Below are positions 7,670 through 16,496 of a DNA stretch of 19,460 nt, one piece after another. Within the stretch, counting starts at the first letter, position 1. Every line of letters starts with the position of its first letter. A model generated the notes under the pieces. That model was not told where the DNA came from, searched no databases, and was given only the letters and a program-made list of their open reading frames with translations. Source of the DNA: Tritrichomonas foetus (Eukaryota > Parabasalia > Tritrichomonadida > Tritrichomonadidae); the NCBI GenBank assembly GCA_001839685.1, contig MLAK01001258.1:1-19460 (forward strand), read 5' to 3'. The position numbers and the translations under genes are program-made.

Positions 7670-8677
7670 TTATTCGATCAAATCAAGTTCAAAAGCTTCA
7701 GAATATTCTTTGACAAGTTTCTTGTGAAATTGTTCACCAAGAATTGAAAAGAGAAAACCACATTCTGAGCCATGAACGTATCCATCATTTGAAAAATTAA
7801 TTTTTTTGCCGTCCCCAAGCGTTGCAATCCCTCCTGCTTCTTCAACGAACATTGAAAAAGGCGCAATATCATAATTCTTTTCAATATCAGAAAACGGCGC
7901 TCTGATATAATATGAAGCAGCCCCAAAAGCAATAGAAAAGCCTTTGCACATTGATGTACATACTATTGGTGAATAAGGAATATTTAAATTCTTTGCAATT
8001 TTTTTCATTCGATTTTCATTTCGAGTTCCATGTGGCAAAATCTGGCGATTGTTGATGTCATTCAAATTTTGAGGGACTTTGACCAGATTTAAATTGAATG
8101 GATCTGATGATGTTGAATAGTAGCTTCCATGTCCTCTGGCAGCTAATAAAAATAATGGTTCGGCTTTTAGCATTCCAGAAAGTGATGGAATTTGAGTTGG
8201 CCATGCAACAGCAGAAAAAACAGATTCATTATTTTCTATTAATGCAATGGCAATGCAAAATTGACCATCTTTTCTCTTAAAACCACTTGTTCCATCAATT
8301 GGATCAATAACCCAAAATCTGCCAATCTTTGATGGAGCACATGATGACACTTTTCCAAATATTTTTTTGAGATCAAATTTTTTATGTTTTATTGTTTCTT
8401 CAATTTTTGAAATGAATTTTGGATCTATATCACCATCTAGGGATTCTTCAGCAATGATTGGATCCTCCGGAAATTGTGATGTTATAGCATCGACCAAATA
8501 TGTTTGCAAAACATAATCATAAACGGTCACCGGAGATCGATCTTCTTTTCGAAACCAATCCTGTTGGGTTAGATTTTTCTGGAACTCGAGAGATAACGAT
8601 GCTGTTTCTATGAGGACTGGGAGACAGCAACTTGCCTCTTTTTCAAATTTACCGAAAATTGAAAAATTGCATGTCAT
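7670..8677 (-). CDS. 3'(2'),5'-bisphosphate nucleotidase-like phosphatase (HAL2/SAL1 type)
   Basis: Inositol-monophosphatase superfamily enzyme, 335 residues from the chosen ATG. The family hydrolyses 3'-phosphoadenosine 5'-phosphate to AMP, clearing the by-product of sulfation, and is Mg-dependent and Li/Na-sensitive. Motifs: KEDRSPVT at 44-51 with Asp54 (HAL2-type K-x-D-x-SPVT-x2-D), IIAEES around Glu77/78, VIDPIDGTSGF at 123-133 with metal-binding Asp125 and Asp128, and NYDIAPFSMFVEEAGG near 268-283 with Asp270. Length suits the family. The frame opens at 8752 but only from a TTG. The first ATG is 8677, and a TCATATC initiator at 8688-8682 gives a 9-base leader, so I choose 8677. A position that is often Ala in the SPVT-x-A-D motif is Tyr here. 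General IMPase activity is the alternative. Confidence 0.82.
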   Translation of the reverse strand: MTCNFSIFGKFEKEASCCLPVLIETASLSLEFQKNLTQQDWFRKEDRSPVTVYDYVLQTYLVDAITSQFPEDPIIAEESLDGDIDPKFISKIEETIKHKKFDLKKIFGKVSSCAPSKIGRFWVIDPIDGTSGFKRKDGQFCIAIALIENNESVFSAVAWPTQIPSLSGMLKAEPLFLLAARGHGSYYSTSSDPFNLNLVKVPQNLNDINNRQILPHGTRNENRMKKIAKNLNIPYSPIVCTSMCKGFSIAFGAASYYIRAPFSDIEKNYDIAPFSMFVEEAGGIATLGDGKKINFSNDGYVHGSECGFLFSILGEQFHKKLVKEYSEAFELDLIE

Positions 8678-8681
8678 TTCG

Positions 8682-8688
8682 GATATGA
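8682..8688 (-). promoter_or_regulatory. Initiator-like element TCATATC; decides the start of the PAP phosphatase-like gene
   Basis: On the minus strand TCATATC fits the trichomonad initiator. The A of TCA at 8686 leaves a 9-base leader before the ATG at 8677. It lies inside the TTG-initiated extension, which argues that the extension is untranslated. Confidence 0.6.
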
Positions 8689-9224
8689 TTATTTTCACCT
8701 TGAGTATTGAATTTTTTGACCAGTTAATAATCTCATTTTTTGAATCCTTCAAGTGAAATGAAAATAATTAAAACCTCATTGTGTTGAAAAATCATTTCAA
8801 AATTTTATCTCTTTCTGTATTCCTCAATGGAGAATATCATCTATCTCTTAATTGAAATATCCGAATGACAACATAAGTTTTATCATTATGTTAAATAATT
8901 TGAGATTATAATTCCTCAATGGAAAACTGATTTTTTTATTCTTGGTATCTTTAACTTGTATCAGCACAATACATGTCATATATTACCTGTATTATAAATC
9001 AGTACTTATGATTCACTTATGGAAAAATTTGAGAAAATAGTGTGTATGTGATATGAAAAGCATCTATAGATAAAATTCCAAATTTTTATGATATAAAATT
9101 TTTGGAGAAAGCCCACCCCCGCTTTAATCATTTATTAACAAGTTATCTATTTTAATGCTATAAATAAATGATAATAATTCCCCAAAACCATGAAATAATA
9201 AACGAAATACTGTCACTCACAAAT

Positions 9225-9239
9225 TTGAATATCATTCAA
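9225..9239. promoter_or_regulatory. Shared near-palindrome TTGAATATCATTCAA, copy 2
   Basis: Identical to 372-386 upstream of MATE 1. Here it lies about 227 bases before the start codon, much farther than copy 1. Confidence 0.35.
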
Positions 9240-9444
9240 CATGAACAAAACTATATACGAAGAGTATCTCGTTTAAAACTGAATCAATCTGGATTAAACC
9301 TAAATATAATATAATCCCATATGTATTATCAATTTCAGCTCGAAATAAACTGTGAAAATTAATTAGATGTCACATAAAAATGATTCTACTTAGATTCAAC
9401 ATAATGAATCTCTCAATTAAAATGTCTCTGAAAAAATAGAAATC

Positions 9445-9460
9445 TCATTTCATTTCATTT
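9445..9460 (+). promoter_or_regulatory. Tandem initiator-like TCATT units of MATE transporter 2
   Basis: Three TCATT units at 9445, 9450 and 9455, spaced exactly five bases. Any could serve as initiator, with leaders of about 20, 15 or 10 bases before the ATG at 9467. Confidence 0.5.
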
Positions 9461-9466
9461 TGCTCA

Positions 9467-11116
9467 ATGAGTGTATCAAGTGATTCTTCGAGTTCAATTG
9501 ATATATCTGAATCATTAACTACCAATTTAAATGAACAAAACGATTCAACAGGAAACAATGAAATAAATAACTCATGTTATTCCTTGACAAAACAAGAATC
9601 ATCTTCCAATGAATTCAGTGAATCACATGAAGACAGAAATGATGTCTCTGATAAAATTAAATCTGGCAATGAAAGTGATGATAATGCAAATAATTGTCAT
9701 GATAATGAACAGTATAAATTAGGTGGTCGTTCACCTTTCTCAACAATTTGTCATTTAATGATTGGCCCTTTAATATCTCAGATATCTCAATCATGTTATG
9801 GATTGATGGATTCTTTCTGGGTATCAAAATCAATAGGACAAAAAGGCATGACTGTAATGAGTCTGATAATTATAATAGATTTTATTAATATTGCTTTTGC
9901 ACAATTTTTCAATGTAGCAATGAGTGCACGAATTTCATATTTATTAGGTCAAAATAATAAGAAAGAGTGTGCTCAAGTTGTTGTCGATATTTTAAGAATA
10001 TGTATTATTGTTGGAATCATTCTTCCATTGATTTTAATCCCATGTGTAAAACCAATGATTAAATGGTATGGTGGCAACGAAGAAATTATTTCTATGGCTT
10101 TTGAATATTTAGTAGTTTCTTTATGCTGTGGAATGATAAATTATACATATTTATCACTTTGTGGTTTGCTTCAAGCAATGGGAAACTCAATGATATATGG
10201 CTTGTGTCATTTAACATCATCATGTTTAAATATGTTTATTTTTGATCCATTATTTTTATTGGGTTTCAAGACTGGTATGTGGGGAGTTTCACTAGCAACA
10301 GCTTTGTCTAATATGTGTCCAATGCTTTTTTTATTCATTTGTATATTTTGTGGTAAATTTACCATTAAACCCAAATTCTCATCCTATTTGATGAAGTTTA
10401 ATATGAACAGCTTTGATGCTTTGCGAGTATCAATTAGCCAATTTATATCTAATTTAGCAACATCCTTACCTGTATTATTGTTATCTAAATTATTAAGTAA
10501 ATCAGCAACAAATGCAGGAATTTATATTGAAATAATGGCAGCATGGAATGTTTGTGATAGACTTTATACTTTTGCTATATGCATTTGTAATGGTTTAAAC
10601 CAAGGATTTTTACCAGCTGCATCTTATGCTTTTGGGCAAAATAATTTATCAAGGCTATCCAAAATGTACTTTATTACTATTGGGATGGGAACCATATGGA
10701 CAACTTTTGTCTGCATTTTAATCGAAACTATACCACATCATTTTGCTAGAATTTGGGGAAGTGATCCCCATTATCTTGAAGTAACATCAAAATCATTACG
10801 AATTCAGTTTATTGCATGCATGGCCAATCAAGTAGTTTTAACAACAACAGCATGCTTACAATCAATGAAAATGGTTATTTTATCCATTATTAATTCTGTA
10901 ATAACAATGCTTGTTCCTATCCCTTTGTTCAGCTTAATTATTTTCAATGTTTGGAAGAATGATCCAATAAAGCTGATGTATTCATTTGTTGCACATGATG
11001 CATGGGCTTTGCTCTTTTCTATTGGTATAATAATTATTAAATTACGATTTCTTTGGAAATCACCCGAAAAAATTCCAATCAACATAGAGATTCATGATGA
11101 TGAAATAAAAAGTTAA
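9467..11116 (+). CDS. MATE-family multidrug/toxin efflux-type transporter 2
   Basis: A 549-residue polytopic protein, diverged paralogue of the one at 418-2256. Residues 1-85 are Ser/Asn/Glu/Asp-rich and hydrophilic. The core begins with LGGRSPFSTICHLMIGPLIS (about 84-103), aligned with the first helix of MATE 1, and continues with about 12 hydrophobic segments to around residue 530. Matching landmarks in both copies include a GFKTGMWGVSLATA segment (MATE 1: KMGTRGAALATV) and a PAASYAFGQ segment at about 383, typical of the second MatE repeat. MATE 1 lacks the GQ there (PTSSYAIAAG). The acidic C-terminal tail of MATE 1 is almost absent here. Predicted to export cationic compounds across a membrane; substrate and membrane unknown. 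Confidence 0.88.
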   Translation: MSVSSDSSSSIDISESLTTNLNEQNDSTGNNEINNSCYSLTKQESSSNEFSESHEDRNDVSDKIKSGNESDDNANNCHDNEQYKLGGRSPFSTICHLMIGPLISQISQSCYGLMDSFWVSKSIGQKGMTVMSLIIIIDFINIAFAQFFNVAMSARISYLLGQNNKKECAQVVVDILRICIIVGIILPLILIPCVKPMIKWYGGNEEIISMAFEYLVVSLCCGMINYTYLSLCGLLQAMGNSMIYGLCHLTSSCLNMFIFDPLFLLGFKTGMWGVSLATALSNMCPMLFLFICIFCGKFTIKPKFSSYLMKFNMNSFDALRVSISQFISNLATSLPVLLLSKLLSKSATNAGIYIEIMAAWNVCDRLYTFAICICNGLNQGFLPAASYAFGQNNLSRLSKMYFITIGMGTIWTTFVCILIETIPHHFARIWGSDPHYLEVTSKSLRIQFIACMANQVVLTTTACLQSMKMVILSIINSVITMLVPIPLFSLIIFNVWKNDPIKLMYSFVAHDAWALLFSIGIIIIKLRFLWKSPEKIPINIEIHDDEIKS

Positions 11117-11224
11117 TAACCATTTAAACTTCAAATGAAGAATTACAATGCTATCACTTCGATAAAAATGACAAACTGAAATAAATATACAAGTAATTAT
11201 TTTTAGAATTAAAATTTTTTTCGA

Positions 11225-12388
11225 TTATGGAAAGAATTCAAGAAGTCTTCTTGGAATATTCAAAATAACATCATAGGTACCAATAACACCATATCTTACT
11301 TTTTTAGGATGAAGGTCGAAACAATCATCATTTTCTTCATTGTTTTCAAATATAGGTGTAATAGCATTACTTTTCTCAATCCATTTAGATTTGGGAAGTG
11401 ATAGGCAGCAATTAGAAATATGAACATTTATGTTGTTTTGGAAATCTGTACTGATTAAAAAGTGTCTATAGTAACCTAAATTTGTATCATTTGTTTCTGA
11501 GATTCGTATTTTATCAATAAAAATATCTTTATTTGCTAATATTTCGAGATCATATCCATTACTATGAGTTGATGGTAAAATTATATTATTTAAAAACACA
11601 ATATCATAAAGAGGCGTCACTTTTTCAGAATTAATCTGATTCTTAGCTTCAAGGAGTTTTTCTGATTTTGTGACGTAATCTGGTTGTGGAGAGTATGTCA
11701 ACAAGAGTACTGAATAAAATGCAAGATTATCTTCAAACCTAACGTGTTTTAGTGTAGGAATGTGGTCAACTTGAAGAATTTTTTGGGTTGGACTGTGATT
11801 TTTTGTAAAGTTTGTTTCAGTGATTTTTATTTCAGAATAACACTCAGCATTATCGATTATGAACGAGTTACTTAGCTGATTATTCGAGAAGAGGCAGTTC
11901 CGAATCTCAACAGAAACCAGATCAGAATCAACAAGAATGATGCTCCCTTCCTCAGATATTTTGCTATTGATGAATTGACATCTATCAAAAAAGACACTAC
12001 ATGGTGAAACGATGGCAATAATTCCGTCATACAGCAAATCAATGTTGGTGAATGTGCAATCCTCAAAACCTTCGTCTGCTTCAATTATTGTCATGTCAAC
12101 AGCACATCCTGATTCAATTCTATTGACCATTATGCCAGAATTGGTGAAATGATCAAAGTTGGTGGATTTGAAATGATAATTCAATTTTCCATTGTTGACG
12201 AAAAGCGGACTGATAAACTTCCTAAAGGCGCTATTTGAGAGTAGCAGGCGTGATGTGCCACCGAATGAAAGCAGAGGCGCTTGAGAAAGAAACTTGCTTG
12301 CATGCAAGTTTTGAATGGTGACATTTTGTGAGGGTTTGAATGATGAGCCATGTGGAAGCAATAGGAATAGAAGTAAGACTGGCAACAT
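11225..12388 (-). CDS. Secreted beta-helix-like protein of unknown function
   Basis: 387 residues from the chosen ATG. The N-terminus MLPVLLLFLLLPHGSSF looks like a signal peptide, with cleavage near residue 15-18. The body is made of short strand-like repeats with recurring Asn/Ser turns and F-x-x-N-type motifs (for example CLFSNN and NFTKNH), the pattern of right-handed parallel beta-helix or Pmp-like proteins that are numerous in trichomonads. N-glycosylation sequons NVT, NFT and NDT are present. There is no C-terminal membrane anchor, so a secreted protein is likely. The frame extends 67 codons upstream to a TTG at 12589, but no ATG lies in that extension, so 12388 is chosen; a clear initiator is not visible. 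It converges with MATE 2, with 108 bases between stops. Adhesion or surface binding is inference. Confidence 0.62.
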   Translation of the reverse strand: MLPVLLLFLLLPHGSSFKPSQNVTIQNLHASKFLSQAPLLSFGGTSRLLLSNSAFRKFISPLFVNNGKLNYHFKSTNFDHFTNSGIMVNRIESGCAVDMTIIEADEGFEDCTFTNIDLLYDGIIAIVSPCSVFFDRCQFINSKISEEGSIILVDSDLVSVEIRNCLFSNNQLSNSFIIDNAECYSEIKITETNFTKNHSPTQKILQVDHIPTLKHVRFEDNLAFYSVLLLTYSPQPDYVTKSEKLLEAKNQINSEKVTPLYDIVFLNNIILPSTHSNGYDLEILANKDIFIDKIRISETNDTNLGYYRHFLISTDFQNNINVHISNCCLSLPKSKWIEKSNAITPIFENNEENDDCFDLHPKKVRYGVIGTYDVILNIPRRLLEFFP

Positions 12389-12997
12389 GAGTCCCGTGTA
12401 AGTTCCGTGAATCTTCCGTTTAGAAAAATGATATGACAAAATTGAGAGAACTACAAAAAATTGAATACTAAATGATGAGAAGCATTCAAAAATGATGCAA
12501 ATCTCTGAAAAAGTTGATAAAATATTTTCTTTCTTTCTCGATTTATTTTGATAGATTTTTAACCAGAAAAAGTCCTTAAGTATACTCAAACATAATATTT
12601 AAATATTAAAATGTAATCTAATCTTATCGAAACATTGAAAAGGAAAATGTGGAAAAATATATATATGAAACATCTTAGTATTATTTTAATGTTTATTTAT
12701 GAAGGTGGTCTTGCTTGTTACATTCCTTGATTAAAACAACAAAATCAAAAACATAAATCAGGAATGAAAAAAATTAATTTATCGAAACTGAAGAATGATT
12801 AAATATCAGAAGAATCAGATTGACGTCAAGAAAGTTTTGTGACAGGAATTAAAGATCACGAATAATTCTTTTTATTTATAAATTCTTGAATGAATCCAGT
12901 GATTCATCATAATATTTATCTTGGCAAGATAATCATGTAACACATTTTCATATATATGATCATTATCATTAAATTTTCTTGTTTATAGTTTAGGTTT
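12389..12997. other. AT-rich region between two minus-strand genes
   Basis: About 600 bases. The first 200 are an ATG-less extension of the beta-helix-like frame. The rest is low-complexity AT-rich DNA with TATATATA-like runs and no supported gene. Confidence 0.5.
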
Positions 12998-13747
12998 TCA
13001 TTGAATCAAAAGTTCAACGAATTTAGGATCCTCCATGTTCTCGAAAATGATGCTTTCTTTTGGAAAGTTCGTCTTTTGGCCTCCTGTTTTGACAATGATT
13101 GGCGTAAATCCTACAGCTAAAGCTGATTCTGCATCACCTATTGTATCTCCAACATGAAAAAGTTTATCAAAATGAGAAATTTTTCTTTCTTTTTTCGCTT
13201 TTTCCAGGGCTTTCAAAAGTGCCATGTTTTTGTTGTCTTCTAATCCAAAACCTCCAATTTTATCTGGAAAGAAACGAGAAAGATTAGCCAACTCTATTTT
13301 CTTCCATCCGATTGATTCATAATTACTTGAAGTAACTCCCAAAACAAGATTTGGTTTTGAATTCAAAATTTCCAAAGATTTTTCAACCCCTGGCAATAAA
13401 ACAGAATGATCTGCATTTTGTTTTTGTTTAGTTAGTAGATTCTTACTATTATTTATTCTTTTTCTTTCATCTATGATTTTTTGTGCATCAATTGAAAATA
13501 ATTCTTCACATTTTTTTTGGAGTTTATTAAAAGCATCTTGATTAGGTTCAAACCCATTCATTTTCATTATTTGCACACAACTATCAATGTTTAAAAAATG
13601 GTTCCCAAATGTATGATTATTATTGTGAAAGTTCTTAGGAATTGGTCCATATAGCATATTAAATGCTCTTCTAAAAAGCCCTGGACTTCCACCTCCAGGT
13701 TTAGTGAGAGTTCCATCAATGTCAAAGCTTATAAAAGTCATCTTCAT
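12998..13747 (-). CDS. HAD-superfamily phosphatase (phosphoglycolate phosphatase-like)
   Basis: 249 residues with all main HAD motifs: FDIDGTLT at 8-15 (nucleophile Asp9, acid/base Asp11), GVTSSN at 137-142 (motif II, Thr/Ser), and HVGDTIGDAESALAVG at 198-213 (motif IV, Asp201 and Asp205). The cap domain lies between about 20 and 115 and is mostly helical, with an Asn/His-rich stretch at about 41-50. The best general match is the PGP/beta-phosphoglucomutase-like subgroup; the substrate cannot be fixed from sequence. The ATG at 13747 is followed two codons later by another (MKM), so either could be used. It is divergent from the BTB-F5/8C gene with only 124 bases between starts, suggesting a shared bidirectional promoter region. 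Confidence 0.8.
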   Translation of the reverse strand: MKMTFISFDIDGTLTKPGGGSPGLFRRAFNMLYGPIPKNFHNNNHTFGNHFLNIDSCVQIMKMNGFEPNQDAFNKLQKKCEELFSIDAQKIIDERKRINNSKNLLTKQKQNADHSVLLPGVEKSLEILNSKPNLVLGVTSSNYESIGWKKIELANLSRFFPDKIGGFGLEDNKNMALLKALEKAKKERKISHFDKLFHVGDTIGDAESALAVGFTPIIVKTGGQKTNFPKESIIFENMEDPKFVELLIQ

Positions 13748-13871
13748 TTTATCAGATTAGCAATATACTATGTTCAATATATATTTGGCCTCTAATTATA
13801 TGCTATGAACAAATATATACTGAAAAAGTTAATATATATAACCAATCTAAAAAGCATTTATTTATCAAAAG
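13748..13871. promoter_or_regulatory. Compact divergent promoter region
   Basis: 124 bases between two divergent start codons, with several TATATA runs. On the plus side TCAAAAG at 13865-13871 abuts the ATG, leaving a 5-base leader. No clear TCA-pyrimidine initiator was found for the minus-strand HAD gene. Confidence 0.45.
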
Positions 13872-15245
13872 ATGTACGATAACTTAGCTTTTTCGGATGT
13901 AAATCTAAAATTGATTGATCACTCTTTATATCCAAAAGATTTTACTTTTATATGCGGAGAAAAAACTTTCAGCGTGAATAGAATTATCGCTGACATCATT
14001 TCTCCAATTTCCAAGACACTTCATATTGTAGATTCTTCTTTAGATTATCTTGATATTGGTAGAGAGTCCAATCTAAAATACGTTAAAGCACTTGCTTGTG
14101 GAGAAGAGTTGAAAATTACTAAAAATAACGCCGCTGAAGTAAATAATACATTGCACCAACTTGGAACAGCTGGACTTGAAGAACTTCTATTAATTAAACA
14201 AAGAGAAAATATTAAAGATCAAAATGAAATAGTGTTTGATAGTCTAGATGAAGCCATTTCCAATATGCTCTTGCTTGCTGCACTTCAAAAAGATACAAAA
14301 TTTGAAGATATATTCATATCAAAAACATTTTATCAAATAACAATCGATCAAGCTAATGAAATTGGCGTTGATAATCTTCAACGAATTCTATCGAGACCAG
14401 AATTATGTCTTCGTAATGAAGATTTTTTATTGGATTTAATTTTAGATCTTTCTTGTTCAAAATCGAAAGAATTTTTGTCACTTTTAGAATTTGTCGAATT
14501 TTCGAATACAAATGATCAAAACATTTCTCGTTTATTTAATGAAATATCATTCAATGACCTTAATAACAATATATGGAAAGCCTTATCTAAACGTTTTGAT
14601 TCATATTCTTATTCATCTCCGGATCAAAATGCATTACAGAGAAATAATTTGAATAACAATCAAAATCAAAATGAAATCGAAAATGAAAGAAGTTTTTCTC
14701 TATTTGGTAGATATTTAGGTAGTGTAGTCGATTTGGATATAAATAATATGGATCCTTATAGAGGAATAATTTCTTATTTGAATGAAATTTCTCATGGTGA
14801 TTCACTACAAAGTGGTTTAATCGATATTTCTGCTTCAACCTGTCTCGACCTCCACAAAATGAATCCTAGAAATGTAATTCATAATGATGCAAATTATTTT
14901 GCTTCGAAAAATTTAGCAAATCAATTTATAACAATTAACTTAAAGAGACCTGCAATAATTACTGGATACACACTTGCAACTTGCAGATCAATGTCGCATG
15001 CTGAACATATAAAATCATGGGTTTTTGAGGTTTCTCGTGATGGTCAGAGGTGGGTTATTGCTGACGAACAGAAAAATCACAGAGGAATGAATCAAGCTGG
15101 TGCTTTTTATACATTTAAGCTGGAAAAAAGTATGAAATGCAGTCAGGTTAGAATCCGATCCATTGGTCCAAACTGGGAAGGATCTGATTATTTATCAATT
15201 GCAACAATTGAACTTTTCGGCCAAATTATCAAACCTGTATTTTAG
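13872..15245 (+). CDS. BTB-like plus F5/8 type C-like domain protein (trichomonad family)
   Basis: 457 residues. Residues 20-60 (YPKDFTFICGEKTFSVNRII and onwards) match the start of the BTB-like domain of large trichomonad families, where 'PKDFTFI' is characteristic. The middle (about 100-245) is helical and BACK-like. An Asn/Gln-rich linker spans about 250-275. Residues about 320-455 look like a discoidin/F5-8 type C jelly roll, with WVFEVSRDGQRW and a final strand ending in IELFGQI. These proteins lack signal peptides and are probably intracellular adaptors, perhaps in ubiquitin ligase or protein-protein complexes; that role is inference. No membrane segment. Family assignment is good; function unknown. 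Confidence 0.78.
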   Translation: MYDNLAFSDVNLKLIDHSLYPKDFTFICGEKTFSVNRIIADIISPISKTLHIVDSSLDYLDIGRESNLKYVKALACGEELKITKNNAAEVNNTLHQLGTAGLEELLLIKQRENIKDQNEIVFDSLDEAISNMLLLAALQKDTKFEDIFISKTFYQITIDQANEIGVDNLQRILSRPELCLRNEDFLLDLILDLSCSKSKEFLSLLEFVEFSNTNDQNISRLFNEISFNDLNNNIWKALSKRFDSYSYSSPDQNALQRNNLNNNQNQNEIENERSFSLFGRYLGSVVDLDINNMDPYRGIISYLNEISHGDSLQSGLIDISASTCLDLHKMNPRNVIHNDANYFASKNLANQFITINLKRPAIITGYTLATCRSMSHAEHIKSWVFEVSRDGQRWVIADEQKNHRGMNQAGAFYTFKLEKSMKCSQVRIRSIGPNWEGSDYLSIATIELFGQIIKPVF

Positions 15246-15944
15246 ATTCGGCTTTGATCAATTGTTTTCGTCTAAATTATACATTCTAATCCTTTTTTGT
15301 TACAATTATTAATATAAGATATTTAAAAAATGGATTTCAAAATTGCATCCGACATATTCAAAATGATTTTGTCTTAAAGACTTAATCTTTGATATAACCA
15401 AAGAATTCAATAAGATTCGAATTTAAAATCTAGTTTTTATGAAGATAGACAAAATAAAGGCCATTTTTCATCTATGCTTTTTGTCTTGTTATTATATCAA
15501 AGATATAATCTGACATATTTCATGAAATAGAATCTGAGCTTTTGTTATCAAAAATGAGTTTGACAAAGTTTATCTTCAAAAAAGAATATCTATCATATTT
15601 TTTTTATTCCATTATTTGTTGACTCACTTTAATAGAGCTTTCAGAATATTAATATTGTTCTACTTCAATGTCCAATAATAAGAATAAAAGGTGTGAAATT
15701 GAGATAAATGATTTTCAAATGGATGTGTGTTTTACAACTTTTTCTATAAAGTAGAATGGGTTTTGTATGAGCTTTATCAAAAAATTTAATTTAAACTTCT
15801 TTCTATATTCTCTGAGAATTCTCAAACATCGTATGAAATATTTGAAAGATTCCTGATAGTTTTATCAAATTTGAAAACACTTTTTTTAATTTTCTTTAGA
15901 AAAAATTGTATTAATTCAATGAGCAACCATTCAATTGCCTCAAA
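15246..15944. other. AT-rich spacer with nested inverted repeats
   Basis: 700 bases with no gene. The inverted repeats at 15385-15504 are listed separately, and an 11-base palindrome GTCTTAAAGAC sits at 15371-15381. Otherwise low complexity. Confidence 0.55.
15385..15504. repeat. Nested inverted repeats
   Basis: ATCTTTGATATAA at 15385-15397 is the exact reverse complement of 15492-15504. Inside, GACAAAATAAAG (15448-15459) partly pairs with CTTTTTGTC (15477-15485). It could fold into a long imperfect hairpin or be a decayed small element. Confidence 0.45.
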
Positions 15945-16496
15945 ATGATATTAATAACAAACACTTCACTTTTTTTCGAGAAAAGGGAAATGCTCGCCGG
16001 AAAATCAGTCATCCCGATGGGGAAACAATTCCATGAAATGGCAAAACTTGCAGAAGGAATCCTTCGTGAACACTATTCAAAATTCCATCCAATGAGCCGA
16101 GTCGACAGTTGGATTAAAGCTGCTCAATCATGCGAAAAGATTCAAGAAGATAGTACAAGTGGAATGGAATACTACTTTCTGAAAGTTGGTCACAAAAACG
16201 TTGGCTACATTGCAGTCAAACCAGAAAACGAAAAAAAGCGACTTTTCTTAAGCAAATTCTACATCGATCATCAATATAGGGGAAATGGTGTTGGCAGGCA
16301 TGCCATAAACTTCCTTGAGAAACTCGGGAAAGAGAAAAATATGAAAGATATTTATTGCTATTGTTCGAAATATAACACGGAATCGCTCAAAGCTTATGAA
16401 AAGCTTGGATTTTATATAGAGGCTGACATCATTACACCTGTAGAAGGATCTGATCGAGTCTGTGAAGAAAATATAATGACAAAGAAAATAATGTAA
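15945..16496 (+). CDS. GNAT-family N-acetyltransferase
   Basis: 183 residues. The acetyl-CoA-binding motif A is present as HQYRGNGVGRHA (109-120; Q/R-x2-G-x-G/A at about 112-117), preceded by the strand FLSKFYID. Motif B is N-x2-S-x2-AYEKLGF (144-156). The tail ends EENIMTKKIM, resembling the D-x-x-M-x-K ending of bacterial GNAT proteins. The substrate is unknown (small amine, peptide or protein N-terminus). The ATG at 15945 follows TCAATTG (A of TCA at 15933, 12-base leader). The homology-like region seems to begin near residue 25, so Met16 or Met25 are alternatives. The first part of the gene is more GC-rich than its neighbours and the architecture is bacterial-looking, so transfer from bacteria is possible; this is inference. 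Confidence 0.8.
   Translation: MILITNTSLFFEKREMLAGKSVIPMGKQFHEMAKLAEGILREHYSKFHPMSRVDSWIKAAQSCEKIQEDSTSGMEYYFLKVGHKNVGYIAVKPENEKKRLFLSKFYIDHQYRGNGVGRHAINFLEKLGKEKNMKDIYCYCSKYNTESLKAYEKLGFYIEADIITPVEGSDRVCEENIMTKKIM

Larger units (their letters stand above)
8689..9466. other. AT-rich region between divergent genes
   Basis: About 780 bases between the PAP phosphatase-like gene (-) and MATE 2 (+). It contains the 15-base near-palindrome shared with the MATE 1 promoter (9225-9239) and the tandem initiator-like elements just before MATE 2. No protein frame or RNA supported. Confidence 0.6.

Noticed and set aside
7678..8280. Two frames within the PAP phosphatase-like gene
   Set aside because: Shadows of a gene with clear catalytic motifs.
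10828..11085. Minus-strand frame in MATE 2
   Set aside because: Shadow of a membrane protein gene.
11872..12084. Second minus-strand frame in the beta-helix-like gene
   Set aside because: Alternative frame with no domain and no promoter.
11225..12589. Longer start for the beta-helix-like protein
   Set aside because: It begins at TTG; the first in-frame ATG at 12388 starts a good signal peptide.
14587..14838. Minus-strand frame in the BTB-F5/8C gene
   Set aside because: Shadow over the Asn/Gln-rich linker.
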